Positions 25,630 through 33,400 of a DNA stretch of 64,000 nt are shown in pieces; positions within the stretch are counted from its first letter, which is position 1; each line of letters opens with the position of its first letter. The stretch is taken from assembly GCF_041435215.1 (NCBI RefSeq), contig NZ_CP108394.1:11160001-11224000 (forward strand), written 5' to 3'. This DNA is from Streptomyces sp. NBC_01314. GTDB taxonomy: Bacteria > Actinomycetota > Actinomycetes > Streptomycetales > Streptomycetaceae. Below the pieces are notes generated by a model, which was given only the letters and a program-made list of their open reading frames with translations, was not told the DNA's origin and did no database searches. The translations under genes and the position numbers were made by a program.

Positions 25630-25891
25630 CGCCCGCAGGACTGCTGGGCGCCCGGCACCGAGGTTGGCCCGCGTGGTGGCGGAGGCGAACCGGGAGCAGC
25701 AGCATGATCGTGAGCCTGGACCCCTGCTCTCCGCCCGAGCGGAGTTGCACCGTGACCAACCCGTTCCAGCTGACCTCACCGCCTCTGCTCTCCCTTTGCT
25801 TTCCGCGTGACAGCGGCCAGCGCGCCCGTATGCGGCCGCTTGGCTCAGTGACTGTGGGTGACGAGGAAAGGTCGACTCGGAGCTACCGGAA
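25630..25891. repeat. Decayed type I-E-like CRISPR repeat pair in an intergenic gap
   Basis: At 25724-25752 a 29-base unit begins CTGCTCTCCGCCCGAGCGGA and ends in TTGCACCG, close to the repeats at 30.73-30.83 kb. Exactly 61 bases further (25785) a second unit starts with CTGCTCTCC and then diverges, leaving a 32-base spacer, the type I-E geometry. No cas genes are in the window. The rest of the gap holds nothing recognisable. Confidence 0.5.
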
Positions 25892-26683
25892 GTGAGCGTT
25901 CACGTAGACTCGCCGGCCATGGACGACCGTGTGCGGGGCAGCTTCGAGGTGAACGAGCGCAGGCTCTCCTATCTTGATTTCGGCGGGTCGGGCCCGGTTC
26001 TGATCACTCTGCACGGGCATTTCAGCGAGGGCGCGGACTTTGCTCCACTGGCCGAGCGGCTGGGCTCCCCATGGCGTGTGATCGCGCTCGACCAGCGGGG
26101 GCATGGCGAGTCCGACCGGGCCAGCGACTACGAGCGCAGCAGCTACGTCGGTGACATCACAGCGTTCCTCGACCACCTCGGGCTGACGGAGGTGGCACTG
26201 CTCGGTCATTCCCTGGGGGGTGTGAACGCCTACCAGTTCGCCGCGCGGCATCCCGACCGCGTCACCGCGCTCGTCGTCGAGGACATCGGAGCGGTCTGCG
26301 ACATCGACCTGACCTTCGCAAAGAGCCTGCCCGACCGCGTCGCGACCCGAGACGGGCTCGTCGAGGCCCTGGGCACCGCCGCGCCGTACCTGGAGCGGAC
26401 CTTCAGAGAGCGAACAGAGGGCTGGGGCTTCTCCTTCGCCACGGCCGACACAGTCCGGTCCCAGCAAGCACTGTCCGGTGTTTATTGGCACGACTGGTTG
26501 AGCGTGCGATGCCCGACCCTGCTGATCCGGGGCACGCGCAGCGACGAACTGTCGGCCCCCCACGCCCGTGACATGGCAGCGAGGCGATCGATCCCTCTCA
26601 TCGAACTGCCTGCCGGACACGTCGTTCACCATGACCAGCCGGACGCCTTTGCCGAATGCGTCCGGCGGTTCCTAGCCGAGTGA
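25892..26683 (+). CDS. Alpha/beta hydrolase
   Basis: 263 residues. The oxyanion block is LITLHGHFSEGADF, then IALDQRGHGESDRASDYERS. The nucleophile elbow is LLGHSLGGVNAYQFAARHPD, the acid is in LLIRGTRSDELSAPH, and the His is in LPAGHVVHHDQPDAF. This is a generic esterase/lipase-like or haloperoxidase-like enzyme, substrate unknown. The GTG at 25892 gives the longest version; ATG 25919 is an alternative, and neither has a strong ribosome site. Confidence 0.85.
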   Translation: MSVHVDSPAMDDRVRGSFEVNERRLSYLDFGGSGPVLITLHGHFSEGADFAPLAERLGSPWRVIALDQRGHGESDRASDYERSSYVGDITAFLDHLGLTEVALLGHSLGGVNAYQFAARHPDRVTALVVEDIGAVCDIDLTFAKSLPDRVATRDGLVEALGTAAPYLERTFRERTEGWGFSFATADTVRSQQALSGVYWHDWLSVRCPTLLIRGTRSDELSAPHARDMAARRSIPLIELPAGHVVHHDQPDAFAECVRRFLAE

Positions 26684-26751
26684 GTCCGATGTCTTCTTCT
26701 AGCCTCCAGTGGTGCTGAGTCCAGGAATGATGTGGAACCTCCCACCCCGGT

Positions 26752-27600
26752 TCAGGGCTTGCCGAGGAAGTCCAGGAGCATGCTGTTGAGTGCGACGGCC
26801 CGGGCGAATGGGACGCTGTGGTGCGACAGGCCGGGGAGTGCCGCGGTCTCGACGTGTGGCAGGTGCAGCCGTGCCGCCGCCTCGACGCGCCGAATGTCGT
26901 GCGCCCTGCTGTCCCCGGCAAGCAGCACCAGCGTCGGGATCGTCGAGCTCCGCAGTTGCCGGGACCGCGGGCGTTTGCCCACAACGACCTTCGTGCGCGG
27001 GAATTCGGCGGCGAGCCCGTATAGGTCCAGCCATGCAGGGTCGACTTCCGCGTCGCGGGTTTCCCAGGCGAGGAACGCGCGGGCCCGTTGGGCGGTGGGC
27101 CGGATGAGCATGGGAAGGGCGCGTAGCAGGTACCCAGCCTTGAACCCAGCGAAGCACTGGGTGGGATCGAGGAGAGCGAGCTTGCGGACCCGCTGCGGCG
27201 TGCGCAGCGCATAGGTGAGGGCAATCCATCCGCCATAGGAGTGCCCGCACAGGTCGGCGCGGCCCAGGCCCAGGCCGTCGAGTACGCCGTCCAGCCAGTC
27301 GAGAAGGTCGTCGACGGACCGGACGGGGCGGCCCCCGCGCAGGCTGCGGCCTGCCTCGCCGATCCGGTCTACGGTGTAGAGGCGCCGGGTGCGGCTCAGG
27401 TCGGCCACGTTGGCAAACCACACTGCCGAGGTGGCGCCGCCGCCGTGCAGCAGCACCAGCGGCTCCCCGTCCACGGGGCCGCACGCGGTGACCCGGGTTG
27501 TGCCGTACACCGACGTCAGGTCTATCCGGTCGACGGGCACGGGCCAGTGGTCCAGGACGGCGTCGTACGCCGCCAGAAAGCGAGTCAGGTCTTCTGCCAT
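26752..27600 (-). CDS. Alpha/beta hydrolase (MarR-controlled)
   Basis: 282 residues. Blocks: PLVLLHGGGATSAVWFANV, YTVDRIGEAGRSLRGGRPV, the nucleophile elbow DLCGHSYGGWIALTYALRTP, the acid in LVLLAGDSRAHDI and the His in ALPGLSHHSVPFA. It is divergent from the MarR gene with only a perfect 23-bp palindrome-containing gap between them, so repression by that MarR protein is likely. MarR-hydrolase pairs commonly detoxify phenolic or ester ligands (inference). Confidence 0.88.
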   Translation of the reverse strand: MAEDLTRFLAAYDAVLDHWPVPVDRIDLTSVYGTTRVTACGPVDGEPLVLLHGGGATSAVWFANVADLSRTRRLYTVDRIGEAGRSLRGGRPVRSVDDLLDWLDGVLDGLGLGRADLCGHSYGGWIALTYALRTPQRVRKLALLDPTQCFAGFKAGYLLRALPMLIRPTAQRARAFLAWETRDAEVDPAWLDLYGLAAEFPRTKVVVGKRPRSRQLRSSTIPTLVLLAGDSRAHDIRRVEAAARLHLPHVETAALPGLSHHSVPFARAVALNSMLLDFLGKP

Positions 27601-27632
27601 GGGACGCCCTCAGAGAAATAAGCCGCTGAGCA

Positions 27633-27655
27633 AGTATCTCGTTGAGCGAGATACT
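27633..27655. promoter_or_regulatory. MarR operator between divergent hydrolase and MarR genes
   Basis: A perfect inverted repeat, agtatctcg-N5-cgagatact, centred 45 bp before the hydrolase start and 48 bp before the regulator start at 27692. It has the size and spacing of MarR/SlyA-type sites. Confidence 0.8.
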
Positions 27656-27691
27656 ATGCATGTTGGATCGATCACGGAAGGGCGGAATGGC

Positions 27692-28198
27692 ATGGACGAA
27701 GGAGAGCCTGGACTGCGGGTTGTGCGTCAGCTACGTGCCATCACTGTCGAACTCGACCTGCTCGGAGCCGAGTTCGCGCAACGCAACAGCCTGCACCCGA
27801 CCGACCTGCGTGCCCTGATCTGCCTGTTGGATGCCGCTCGGGCGCACACGCTCGCGACGCCCGGCTGGCTCGGGCGGCAGCTCGGCTTGAACTCTGCGGG
27901 CACCACAGCCCTTGTCGACCGGCTCGAGAGGCTCGGCCACGTGCAGCGCACACGCGACAGCCGTGACCGACGCCGTGTGCTGCTTGAGGTTGATGAACGG
28001 GCAGTCACCCTCGGACAGTCGTTCTTCGGACCGCTGATCACGGAGGTCGTCGCTGCCACGCGGACCTTCTCCGACACGGAGCTGGCAACAATCCAGCGCT
28101 TTCTGCTGAACGCGCACGAGGTCGTCACCGCACAGCGAGACCCTTCGAGCTTGCTCACCCGAAGTCCCGTACCGCAGAAGAAGCGAGGACCTCAATGA
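27692..28198 (+). CDS. MarR-family transcriptional regulator
   Basis: 168 residues. Winged helix with LHPTDLRALICLLDAARAHT, LGRQLGLNSAGTTALVDRLE (recognition helix) and the wing RLGHVQRTRDSRDRRRVLLE, followed by a C-terminal dimerisation helix. ATG 27692 (upstream GGAAGGGCGG) is preferred over ATG 27656, because the latter would place the ribosome site inside the operator. The last dozen residues run up against an IS982 element, so the natural C-terminus may be altered. Confidence 0.9.
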   Translation: MDEGEPGLRVVRQLRAITVELDLLGAEFAQRNSLHPTDLRALICLLDAARAHTLATPGWLGRQLGLNSAGTTALVDRLERLGHVQRTRDSRDRRRVLLEVDERAVTLGQSFFGPLITEVVAATRTFSDTELATIQRFLLNAHEVVTAQRDPSSLLTRSPVPQKKRGPQ

Positions 28199-28205
28199 TC
28201 TGTTT

Positions 28206-29099
28206 GTGACGACAGACCTCGAGACCCTCTTGACCGCACTGTATGTGAAGATCGACGACGACATCGGAGGGACTCGATGGATGGGGCGACCGCCCCGTCT
28301 CAGCGACTCCGAGCTCCTCTGCCTGGCGGTGGCCCAGTCGCTCCTTGGCCACCGCTCCGAGGCACGCTGGCTGCGCTTCACCCGCAAGCGGCTGTCCGGC
28401 ATGTTCCCCTACCTGCCCCAGCAGTCGGGGTACAACAAGCGACTGCGAGCGGCGCTACCCCTGGTCAAGCGGCTGATCCGGGAGCTGGCCATGGACAGCG
28501 ACCTCTGGTTCGACAACCACTGGATCGTCGACTCCACGCCGGTGCCGTGTGGGATGTCCCGCCCGATGGTCCAACGTTCGAACCTCGCCGGGTGGGCCGG
28601 GTACGGCTACTGCGCCTCCCACTCGCGGTTCTTCTGGGGCCTGCGCCTCTATCTGGTCTGCACCCCGACCGGCATGCCCATGTTGTGGGCGCTGGCCAAC
28701 CCGAAGATCGGCGAACGCGAAGTCCTGGCCTCGATGCTGGAAATCGACGCCGACCTGGTCGCCGAACGCGAGGGCATCCTGCTCATCTCGGACGAGGGCT
28801 TCGCGGGCAAGGCGTTCGAGAAGGACCTCGCCGGGCAAGGCATCGAGTTGCTGCGGCCGTCCCGCAAGCGGGAGAAGGCCCGCTATGGCGAGCCAATGCT
28901 CAAGAAGGTCCGCCAGCTCATCGAATCGGTCAACGACACCCTCAAGGGTCAGCTCGACCTGGAACAGCACGGCGGCCGCACCTTCGAGGGCGTCGCCATC
29001 CGAGTCGCCCAGCGCATCCTTGCGATGGCCGCGGCGATCTGGCACAACCGCAAGACCGGAGCCCCGATCACCCGATCCCTGATTGCGTACGATTCCTAA
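28206..29099 (+). CDS. IS982 family transposase
   Basis: 297 residues, full length. The DDE residues appear in order: Asp109 (WIVDSTPVPCGMSR), Asp196 (LLISDEGFAGKAFE) and Glu240 (QLIESVNDTLKGQLDLE). The N-terminal block RPPRLSDSELLCLAVAQSLL is typical for the family. It starts with GTG eight bases after the MarR stop. Terminal inverted repeats were not confidently located. Confidence 0.9.
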   Translation: MTTDLETLLTALYVKIDDDIGGTRWMGRPPRLSDSELLCLAVAQSLLGHRSEARWLRFTRKRLSGMFPYLPQQSGYNKRLRAALPLVKRLIRELAMDSDLWFDNHWIVDSTPVPCGMSRPMVQRSNLAGWAGYGYCASHSRFFWGLRLYLVCTPTGMPMLWALANPKIGEREVLASMLEIDADLVAEREGILLISDEGFAGKAFEKDLAGQGIELLRPSRKREKARYGEPMLKKVRQLIESVNDTLKGQLDLEQHGGRTFEGVAIRVAQRILAMAAAIWHNRKTGAPITRSLIAYDS

Positions 29100-29107
29100 T
29101 CTCTTTG

Positions 29108-30298
29108 TCAAGCGGCGTTCGTGACGGGGGGTATGGATTCGTAGCACCGTCCGTCGCGCAACAGGGCCCACAGGACGTTGACCCGGCGTCGGGCGAGGGC
29201 GAGGACGGCCTGGGTGTGCCGCTTGCCTTCGGCGCGTTTGCGGTCGTAGAAGCGGCGGGATTCGTCACAGCAGCGGATGCTGATCAGCGCGGAGGTATAG
29301 AAGACGCGCTGGAGCCGCCGACTGTAACGTCTGGGCCGGTGTAGATTGCCGCTGATCTTGCCCGAGTCGCGTGGAGCCGGGGCAACGCCGGCGAACCCGG
29401 CGAGGCGGTCCGGGCTGTCGAAGGCTGTCATGTCGCCGCCGGTGGCGGCGAGGAACTCGGCGCCGAGCAGGGGGCCGATGCCGGGCATGCTCGCGATCAC
29501 CTCGGCGTGTTTGTGCTCGCGAAACCGGGCCTCGATGACCTTGTCGGTCTCGGCGATCTGCTCGTTGAGGCGCATCACCTCCTTGGCGAGCGTGTGCACG
29601 AGCTGGGCCGTCGGCTTCTCCCCGGTCACGCTGGTGTGCTGGCTCTCGGCGGCCGCCAGGGCCTTCTCGGCGAGTTGGGCAGCACCGCGGACCTTGCGGT
29701 TGCGCAGCCAGGTCTCCAGCCTCCGAGCCCCGGTTCTGCGGATGGAGGCTGGGGTCTGGTAGCCGGTCAGCAGGATCAGCGGGCCGGTATTCGTGAGGTC
29801 CAGAGCCCGGTCCAGAGCGGGAAAGATGCTGGTGAGGTGATTGTGGAGCCGGTTGATCACGCGGGTGCGGTCGTCGGCGAGGTCGCGGCGATGGCCAGTG
29901 TGGACCTTGATCTCGGCGACCAGTTCGTCACCGGGCCGCAAGGGCTGCAGGTCCCGGCGGATCCGGGCCTGGTCGGCGATGATCGCGGCATCCTTGGCGT
30001 CGGTCTTGCCTTCGCCCCGGTAGCCCTCGGAGGCGCGGCTGACGGCTCGGCCGGGGATGTAGAGCGTGTGCTGTCCGTGGTTGAGCAGCAGATCGATCAG
30101 CAAAGCGGCGCCGCCGTCGGCCAGGTCGATGCCCCAGGTGACCTCGTCGCCCAGGGCGAGCACGTCGGCCAGGAGCTTCAGCAACTCCGACTCGTCGTTG
30201 GCCACTCGCCGCGACAGCAGCCGCTTGCCGGTGCCGTCGATCACCACGCAGTGGTGATGGGTCCTGCCGGCATCGATGCCGGCCCAGATCGCTGTCAC
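29108..30298 (-). CDS. IS110 family transposase (DEDD recombinase)
   Basis: 396 residues. The RuvC-like DEDD domain starts IWAGIDAGRTHHHCVVIDGT (first Asp) and includes YRGEGKTDAKDAAIIADQAR. The C-terminal Tnp20 domain has IASMPGIGPLLGAEFLAATG and the catalytic Ser region APAPRDSGKISGNLHRPRRY. It is intact. IS110 elements recombine with a bridge RNA from their non-coding end. Here the 5' flank (30299-30540) is the candidate. The gene ends nine bases from the IS982 transposase stop, so the two elements abut. Confidence 0.92.
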   Translation of the reverse strand: MTAIWAGIDAGRTHHHCVVIDGTGKRLLSRRVANDESELLKLLADVLALGDEVTWGIDLADGGAALLIDLLLNHGQHTLYIPGRAVSRASEGYRGEGKTDAKDAAIIADQARIRRDLQPLRPGDELVAEIKVHTGHRRDLADDRTRVINRLHNHLTSIFPALDRALDLTNTGPLILLTGYQTPASIRRTGARRLETWLRNRKVRGAAQLAEKALAAAESQHTSVTGEKPTAQLVHTLAKEVMRLNEQIAETDKVIEARFREHKHAEVIASMPGIGPLLGAEFLAATGGDMTAFDSPDRLAGFAGVAPAPRDSGKISGNLHRPRRYSRRLQRVFYTSALISIRCCDESRRFYDRKRAEGKRHTQAVLALARRRVNVLWALLRDGRCYESIPPVTNAA

Positions 30299-30540
30299 GC
30301 GCTCTCCACGGGTCGCTTGCCTGCCTGCACCACAGACGACCTCGCTGGCGAGTCCCTACTCAGCGATCGGATCGCAATTCCTGATCAGCAGCCGAGTCGT
30401 CGTGGGGCGTCGGGCGGCGAATCGTAAGAAGCCACGGACGGCAGACCACTGAAAGCCACACCCGACACCCCTGGGTGAGCCAACCCTACGAATGGCTCGC
30501 TCATCCCGATCAACAAGGTAGGGACCACTGATCACATCGG
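30299..30540 (-). ncRNA. Candidate IS110 bridge-RNA region (non-coding left end)
   Basis: About 240 bases upstream of the IS110 transposase start without a gene. In the IS110 group the bridge RNA is encoded in the non-coding end before the recombinase gene. Short inverted segments occur (for example cctgggtgagccaaccc with nearby complements), but fold and guide loops cannot be established by eye. Confidence 0.35.
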
Positions 30541-30725
30541 ACACACTCGTCTAGCCCCCGTCGACATCATCGCCAACCCATAGCTCACCGGCTCTGCCGC
30601 CCGGATGGCAGTCGCCACGCCGTGCGCCGATCGGCCGCCACCGACACCCGCTGCGGGCGGACTGCGCCACTACAACCAGTGACGATCGCGGCTGGCTGAC
30701 TCACGAGCAACTGGCCGCTATCACC

Positions 30726-30888
30726 CTGCTCTCCGAGTGAGCGGAGGTGAACCGCCGCAGCGCCAGGCGGACCGGCGCCGCCGTCGGCACGACTGCACTG
30801 CTCTCCGCGCGAGCGGAAGTGAACCGTACGAACGGTGCTGGCCGCTCTGGCCCTGCGGCGGGCCCGGGAGGAGCATGGGAGATGAGCG
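30726..30888. CRISPR. Decayed type I-E-like CRISPR repeats (two clear units), no cas genes
   Basis: Two 29-base units at 30726-30754 and 30798-30826 share CTGCTCTCCG, GAGCGGA and the end GTGAACCG, with a CTCCGC/GCGGAG-like stem as in type I-E repeats. They are separated by 43 bases instead of the usual 32. A poorer unit ending in GAGATGAGCG lies about 32 bases after the second. The same repeat family appears at 25.72 kb. Confidence 0.5.
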
Positions 30889-30905
30889 ACCAAGGGAGGC
30901 CCGCC

Positions 30906-31082
30906 ATGAAGACCGGAGCCTCGGAATACGACCGCTGGCTGTACTCGCACACGCCCTCCCAAGCCGAGGGCGAGCGCGATGAACCGACCGAGCGCGCGGC
31001 AGCGGAGCAGCACCCGGACGTCCCCAGGACCGAGCCGTCCCAAGCGGAGGGCGAGCGGGTGGACGACTTCCGGACCACATGA
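30906..31082 (+). CDS. Small hypothetical protein with duplicated SQAEGER motif
   Basis: 58 residues starting MKTGASEYDRWLYSHTPSQA; an AGGGAGG ribosome site precedes the ATG. The motif PSQAEGER occurs twice (TPSQAEGERDEP and EPSQAEGERVDD). The protein is highly charged and probably unstructured. I do not recognise a function. It may have been cotranscribed across the decayed CRISPR unit just upstream. Confidence 0.45.
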   Translation: MKTGASEYDRWLYSHTPSQAEGERDEPTERAAAEQHPDVPRTEPSQAEGERVDDFRTT

Positions 31083-31239
31083 CCGCCGATAAATGATCAA
31101 TGAAGTGCACGTGGAGGTGCGCGCCACTGATCTACTCCGAGATCACCCCGGAGTGCCGTACCAGGGTTGGAGAAGGAGCAGGCCCTCGACGTGCTCATAC
31201 AGCGTCGGCTTCGCCTGGCCGTCGGTGATCTCCTTGCCC

Positions 31240-31305
31240 TGGACGCCCCGCGCCCTGGACGTCCTGGACGCCCTGCGCCCTGGACGCCCTGCGCCCTGCG
31301 GCACC
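31240..31305. repeat. Short tandem repeat of a ccctggacg(cc) unit
   Basis: The unit ccctggacg followed by ccc, tcc or ccctgcg recurs about five times in 65 bases. It lies in the gap between the small ORF at 30.9 kb and the winged-helix remnant at 31.4 kb. No coding signal was seen. Confidence 0.5.
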
Positions 31306-31389
31306 CACTTGTGAGAGGGCGGTTCGTAAAGTGATGTCCGTTTCCCGGTGAGGTTGGTGCAGGGCAGCTGGTCGCGAGGGCTCGGTCGG

Positions 31390-31660
31390 CTACTGCTGCC
31401 TGGTTAAGTTGCCGGCGTCGGCCTCGGTGAGGACGTCGAGCTTGACGAGGCGTTTCAGCTTGGCGCTGGTGCCTTCGAGGTTCTTCGGCAGCAGTTCGTG
31501 GGCGAGGCCTTCGCGGACATCACGGGCCCGGAGGGGGGCGGTGGCCTCGTCGAAGACGGCGAGGCGGCGTGGGCCGGGAGACGGCCGGCGAGAGCAGTGA
31601 TGCTCTTCCGGGTGATCGTCAGGTGTTCGTCATCGCCGACGCGACGCGACGCGCTCGCTG
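31390..31660 (-). pseudogene. Winged-helix hypothetical protein, C-terminal remnant
   Basis: The minus strand gives HLTITRKSITALAGRLPAHA in one frame. After a frameshift it continues AVFDEATAPLRARDVREGLA, HELLPKNLEGTSAKLKRLVK and LDVLTEADAGNLTRQQ-stop. This is the same architecture as the intact gene at 32371-32817 (ITRKTL..., PLRARQVYEAM..., LKRLTERGILVETKQGLF). It is therefore a broken paralogue. Confidence 0.6.
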
Positions 31661-31794
31661 CCGCACACGCCGCGCCCCGTTGTCCGCTGTGACGTTCACG
31701 GCTGACGGCGTGTGCCGGTGCTCGACTGGTAAGCCGCCACACGATCCCACTCGCCTCGGAACTCGCTTGTGGTCTCTTGATCACCCCGATACGA

Positions 31795-31806
31795 TTACGA
31801 TCGTAA
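31795..31806. promoter_or_regulatory. 12-bp palindrome ttacgatcgtaa upstream of SnoaL-like gene
   Basis: A perfect palindrome 60 bp before the GTG of the ester-cyclase-like gene, in a locally A+T-rich stretch. It is of the kind bound by small TetR or MarR repressors; no matching regulator is adjacent. Confidence 0.45.
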
Positions 31807-31866
31807 GATAATGAGGTTGTCCATCGCTGGGCGGAGTTGCTCCGTCCATCCACATTGGAGAAGCAC

Positions 31867-32295
31867 GTGTCTTCCTCGAACGTCGAAACCCAAACGTCCA
31901 CCACTGACTTGCACCAGTTTGCCGATGAGTTGATCAGGCAGCTCAACCTGCGGGACGCCGACGGCGCGTTCGCCCTGTTCGCGCCGGACGCCCGCTTGTA
32001 CGCCGCCGACGGCACCACCACCGGCGTCGAGGAGAACCGCGCGGTGGTGGCGTCGGTCTACGACGCGTTCCCCGACGTCACCTTCACGCCGGTCCGTGTC
32101 GTCGCCGAGGATGATTGGTTCGCGATCGGCTTCATCTGGGCCGGCACGAGCACCCGGCCCTTCAACGGCACTCCCGCCACCGGCCGATCCATCAAGGTGC
32201 TGGAGTTCCGTATGTTCAAGGTGGTCGACGGGAAGATCGCCGAGGCCTGGGGCCTCATCGACCTGGCGTCGCTCTTCGCTCAGTTGCAGTCCTGA
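31867..32295 (+). CDS. SnoaL-like (NTF2-fold) ester cyclase family protein
   Basis: 142 residues. The NTF2-like fold pattern shows as TTDLHQFADELIRQLNLRDA, FALFAPDARLYAADGTTTGV, FPDVTFTPVRVVAEDDWFAI and IKVLEFRMFKVVDGKIAEAW. GTG 31867 follows TTGGAG by seven bases. Relatives include polyketide cyclases and limonene-epoxide-hydrolase-like enzymes, but many members are uncharacterised. It is flanked by IS debris and seems to be a lone survivor of a lost locus. Confidence 0.82.
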   Translation: MSSSNVETQTSTTDLHQFADELIRQLNLRDADGAFALFAPDARLYAADGTTTGVEENRAVVASVYDAFPDVTFTPVRVVAEDDWFAIGFIWAGTSTRPFNGTPATGRSIKVLEFRMFKVVDGKIAEAWGLIDLASLFAQLQS

Positions 32296-32370
32296 GAGGA
32301 CTACATGAGTTGATGCCTGTTTCACCCTCTCGGGAGGGGTAAGCGGGCCAGTCGTGGCGTCGCCTGGCGG

Positions 32371-32817
32371 CTACGGCCCCGGCTGGGTGAACAAGCCTTG
32401 CTTGGTCTCGACCAGGATCCCGCGCTCGGTCAGCCGCTTGAGTTTGAGGCGGGTGTTGTTGATGGTGTAGGGCGCGATCTCCGGGTCCATCGCCTCGTAC
32501 ACCTGCCGCGCCCGCAGCGGCACGTCGGCCGCGGCGAACAGCGCCATGATCTGCTGGTAGGCCGGATGGGCCGGCAGCTTCGGGGTCGGCGGCGCGGGCG
32601 GTGGCGGATCGGGCAGCTCCAGCAGCGTCTTGCGGGTGATCCGGACCTCCTCGGCGGCCCGGCTGAGCTCGTTCAGCCGTGCGGTCAGCTGCGCGATCTG
32701 CTCCCTCGTCGCCCCGGCCTGCGCGGCGATCTCCCGTTCCCACGCCTCCAATCGGGCTCTGGCCGCAGTTCCGTGAAACGGCCAGGTGTCGGCAGGGCGG
32801 CCAGTATCGATTGTCAT
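32371..32817 (-). CDS. Hypothetical protein with coiled-coil and C-terminal winged helix
   Basis: 148 residues. The N-terminal half is a coiled coil (ARLEAWEREIAAQAGATREQ, IAQLTARLNELSRAAEEVRI). A Pro-rich hinge (PDPPPPAPPTP) leads to a small winged-helix-like domain (IMALFAAADVPLRARQVYEA, YTINNTRLKLKRLTERGILV, ETKQGLFTQ). A broken paralogue lies at 31.39 kb. Such proteins occur repeatedly beside transposase genes in Streptomyces, but no role is known to me. It is divergent from the truncated DUF4240 gene. Confidence 0.6.
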   Translation of the reverse strand: MTIDTGRPADTWPFHGTAARARLEAWEREIAAQAGATREQIAQLTARLNELSRAAEEVRITRKTLLELPDPPPPAPPTPKLPAHPAYQQIMALFAAADVPLRARQVYEAMDPEIAPYTINNTRLKLKRLTERGILVETKQGLFTQPGP

Positions 32818-32841
32818 CGGGTCGCGGCAGAGTGCGCGGTC

Positions 32842-33069
32842 ATGGAGATCGACACGTTCTGGGACGTCATCGAAGCCGCGCAAGCCGGGGCTGCCGCAAC
32901 GGGCGAGCTGCTTGACGAGGTTCTCGTCAAGCAGCTCGCGGAGAGACCGCGGCAGGAGATCCTGGAGTATGCGGAACGCTTCGATGAGCTGCACGACGCC
33001 CTGTATCGCTGGGATGTGTGGGCGGCTGCTCACCTCATCGGGGCGGGCGCTCCGACGACAGTTTCGTGA
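32842..33069 (+). pseudogene. DUF4240 protein, truncated and frameshifted
   Basis: The N-terminus is typical DUF4240: MEIDTFWDVIEAAQAGAAAT, LVKQLAERPRQEILEYAERF, DELHDALYRWDVWAAAHLIG. At the conserved GGCSDDSF motif the frame shifts (the third frame reads GGRSDDSFV), and 10 bases later a TnpB-type right-end hairpin begins. The C-terminal half is lost. Confidence 0.72.
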
Positions 33070-33073
33070 CTTC

Positions 33074-33400
33074 TCCCCCCGGATAAATCCGGGGGGCTTC
33101 TCCTGTCGGCGGCTAGGCCACGTCGGAAAGGACCAGCCCGGCCCTGACAGCGACGTTGAGTGCGCCGATCTGATCGGCGTTGGCGGTGTGACCGCACTGG
33201 GTGCACTCGAACTTCTCTTGTGTGGTGCGGTTATCGCCGGACACGTGCCCGCAGGCGGGGCAGGTGCGGGAGGTGTTGCGGGGGTCCACCGGGATCAGCT
33301 TGCGACCGGCGCTTTCAGCCTTGTGCGCGAGGATGCCCAGGAACACCCCCCAACCCGCGTCGTGGATGCTCTTGTTCAGGCCGGCCTTCGCGGCGGCTCC
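33074..33400 (-). pseudogene. TnpB C-terminal remnant with right-end hairpin
   Basis: The minus strand encodes AAAKAGLNKSIHDAGWGVFL, GILAHKAESAGRKLIPVDPR and the intact zinc ribbon NTSRTCPACGHVSGDNRTTQ, EKFECTQCGHTANADQIGAL. A hairpin, cccccggaTAAAtccggggg, at about 33076-33095 marks the element end. The N-terminal two thirds are missing, and the sequence joins an ISL3 remnant. Confidence 0.82.

Noticed and set aside
25630..31100. Complete CRISPR-Cas system
   Set aside because: Only two decayed repeat clusters were found and no cas gene of any type lies in the window.
30585..31127. Minus-strand open frame over the 30.7 kb repeats
   Set aside because: The apparent duplicated peptide (VHFRSRGEQ/VHLRSLGEQ) is just the translated CRISPR-like repeat; the plus-strand small ORF and repeat geometry explain it better.
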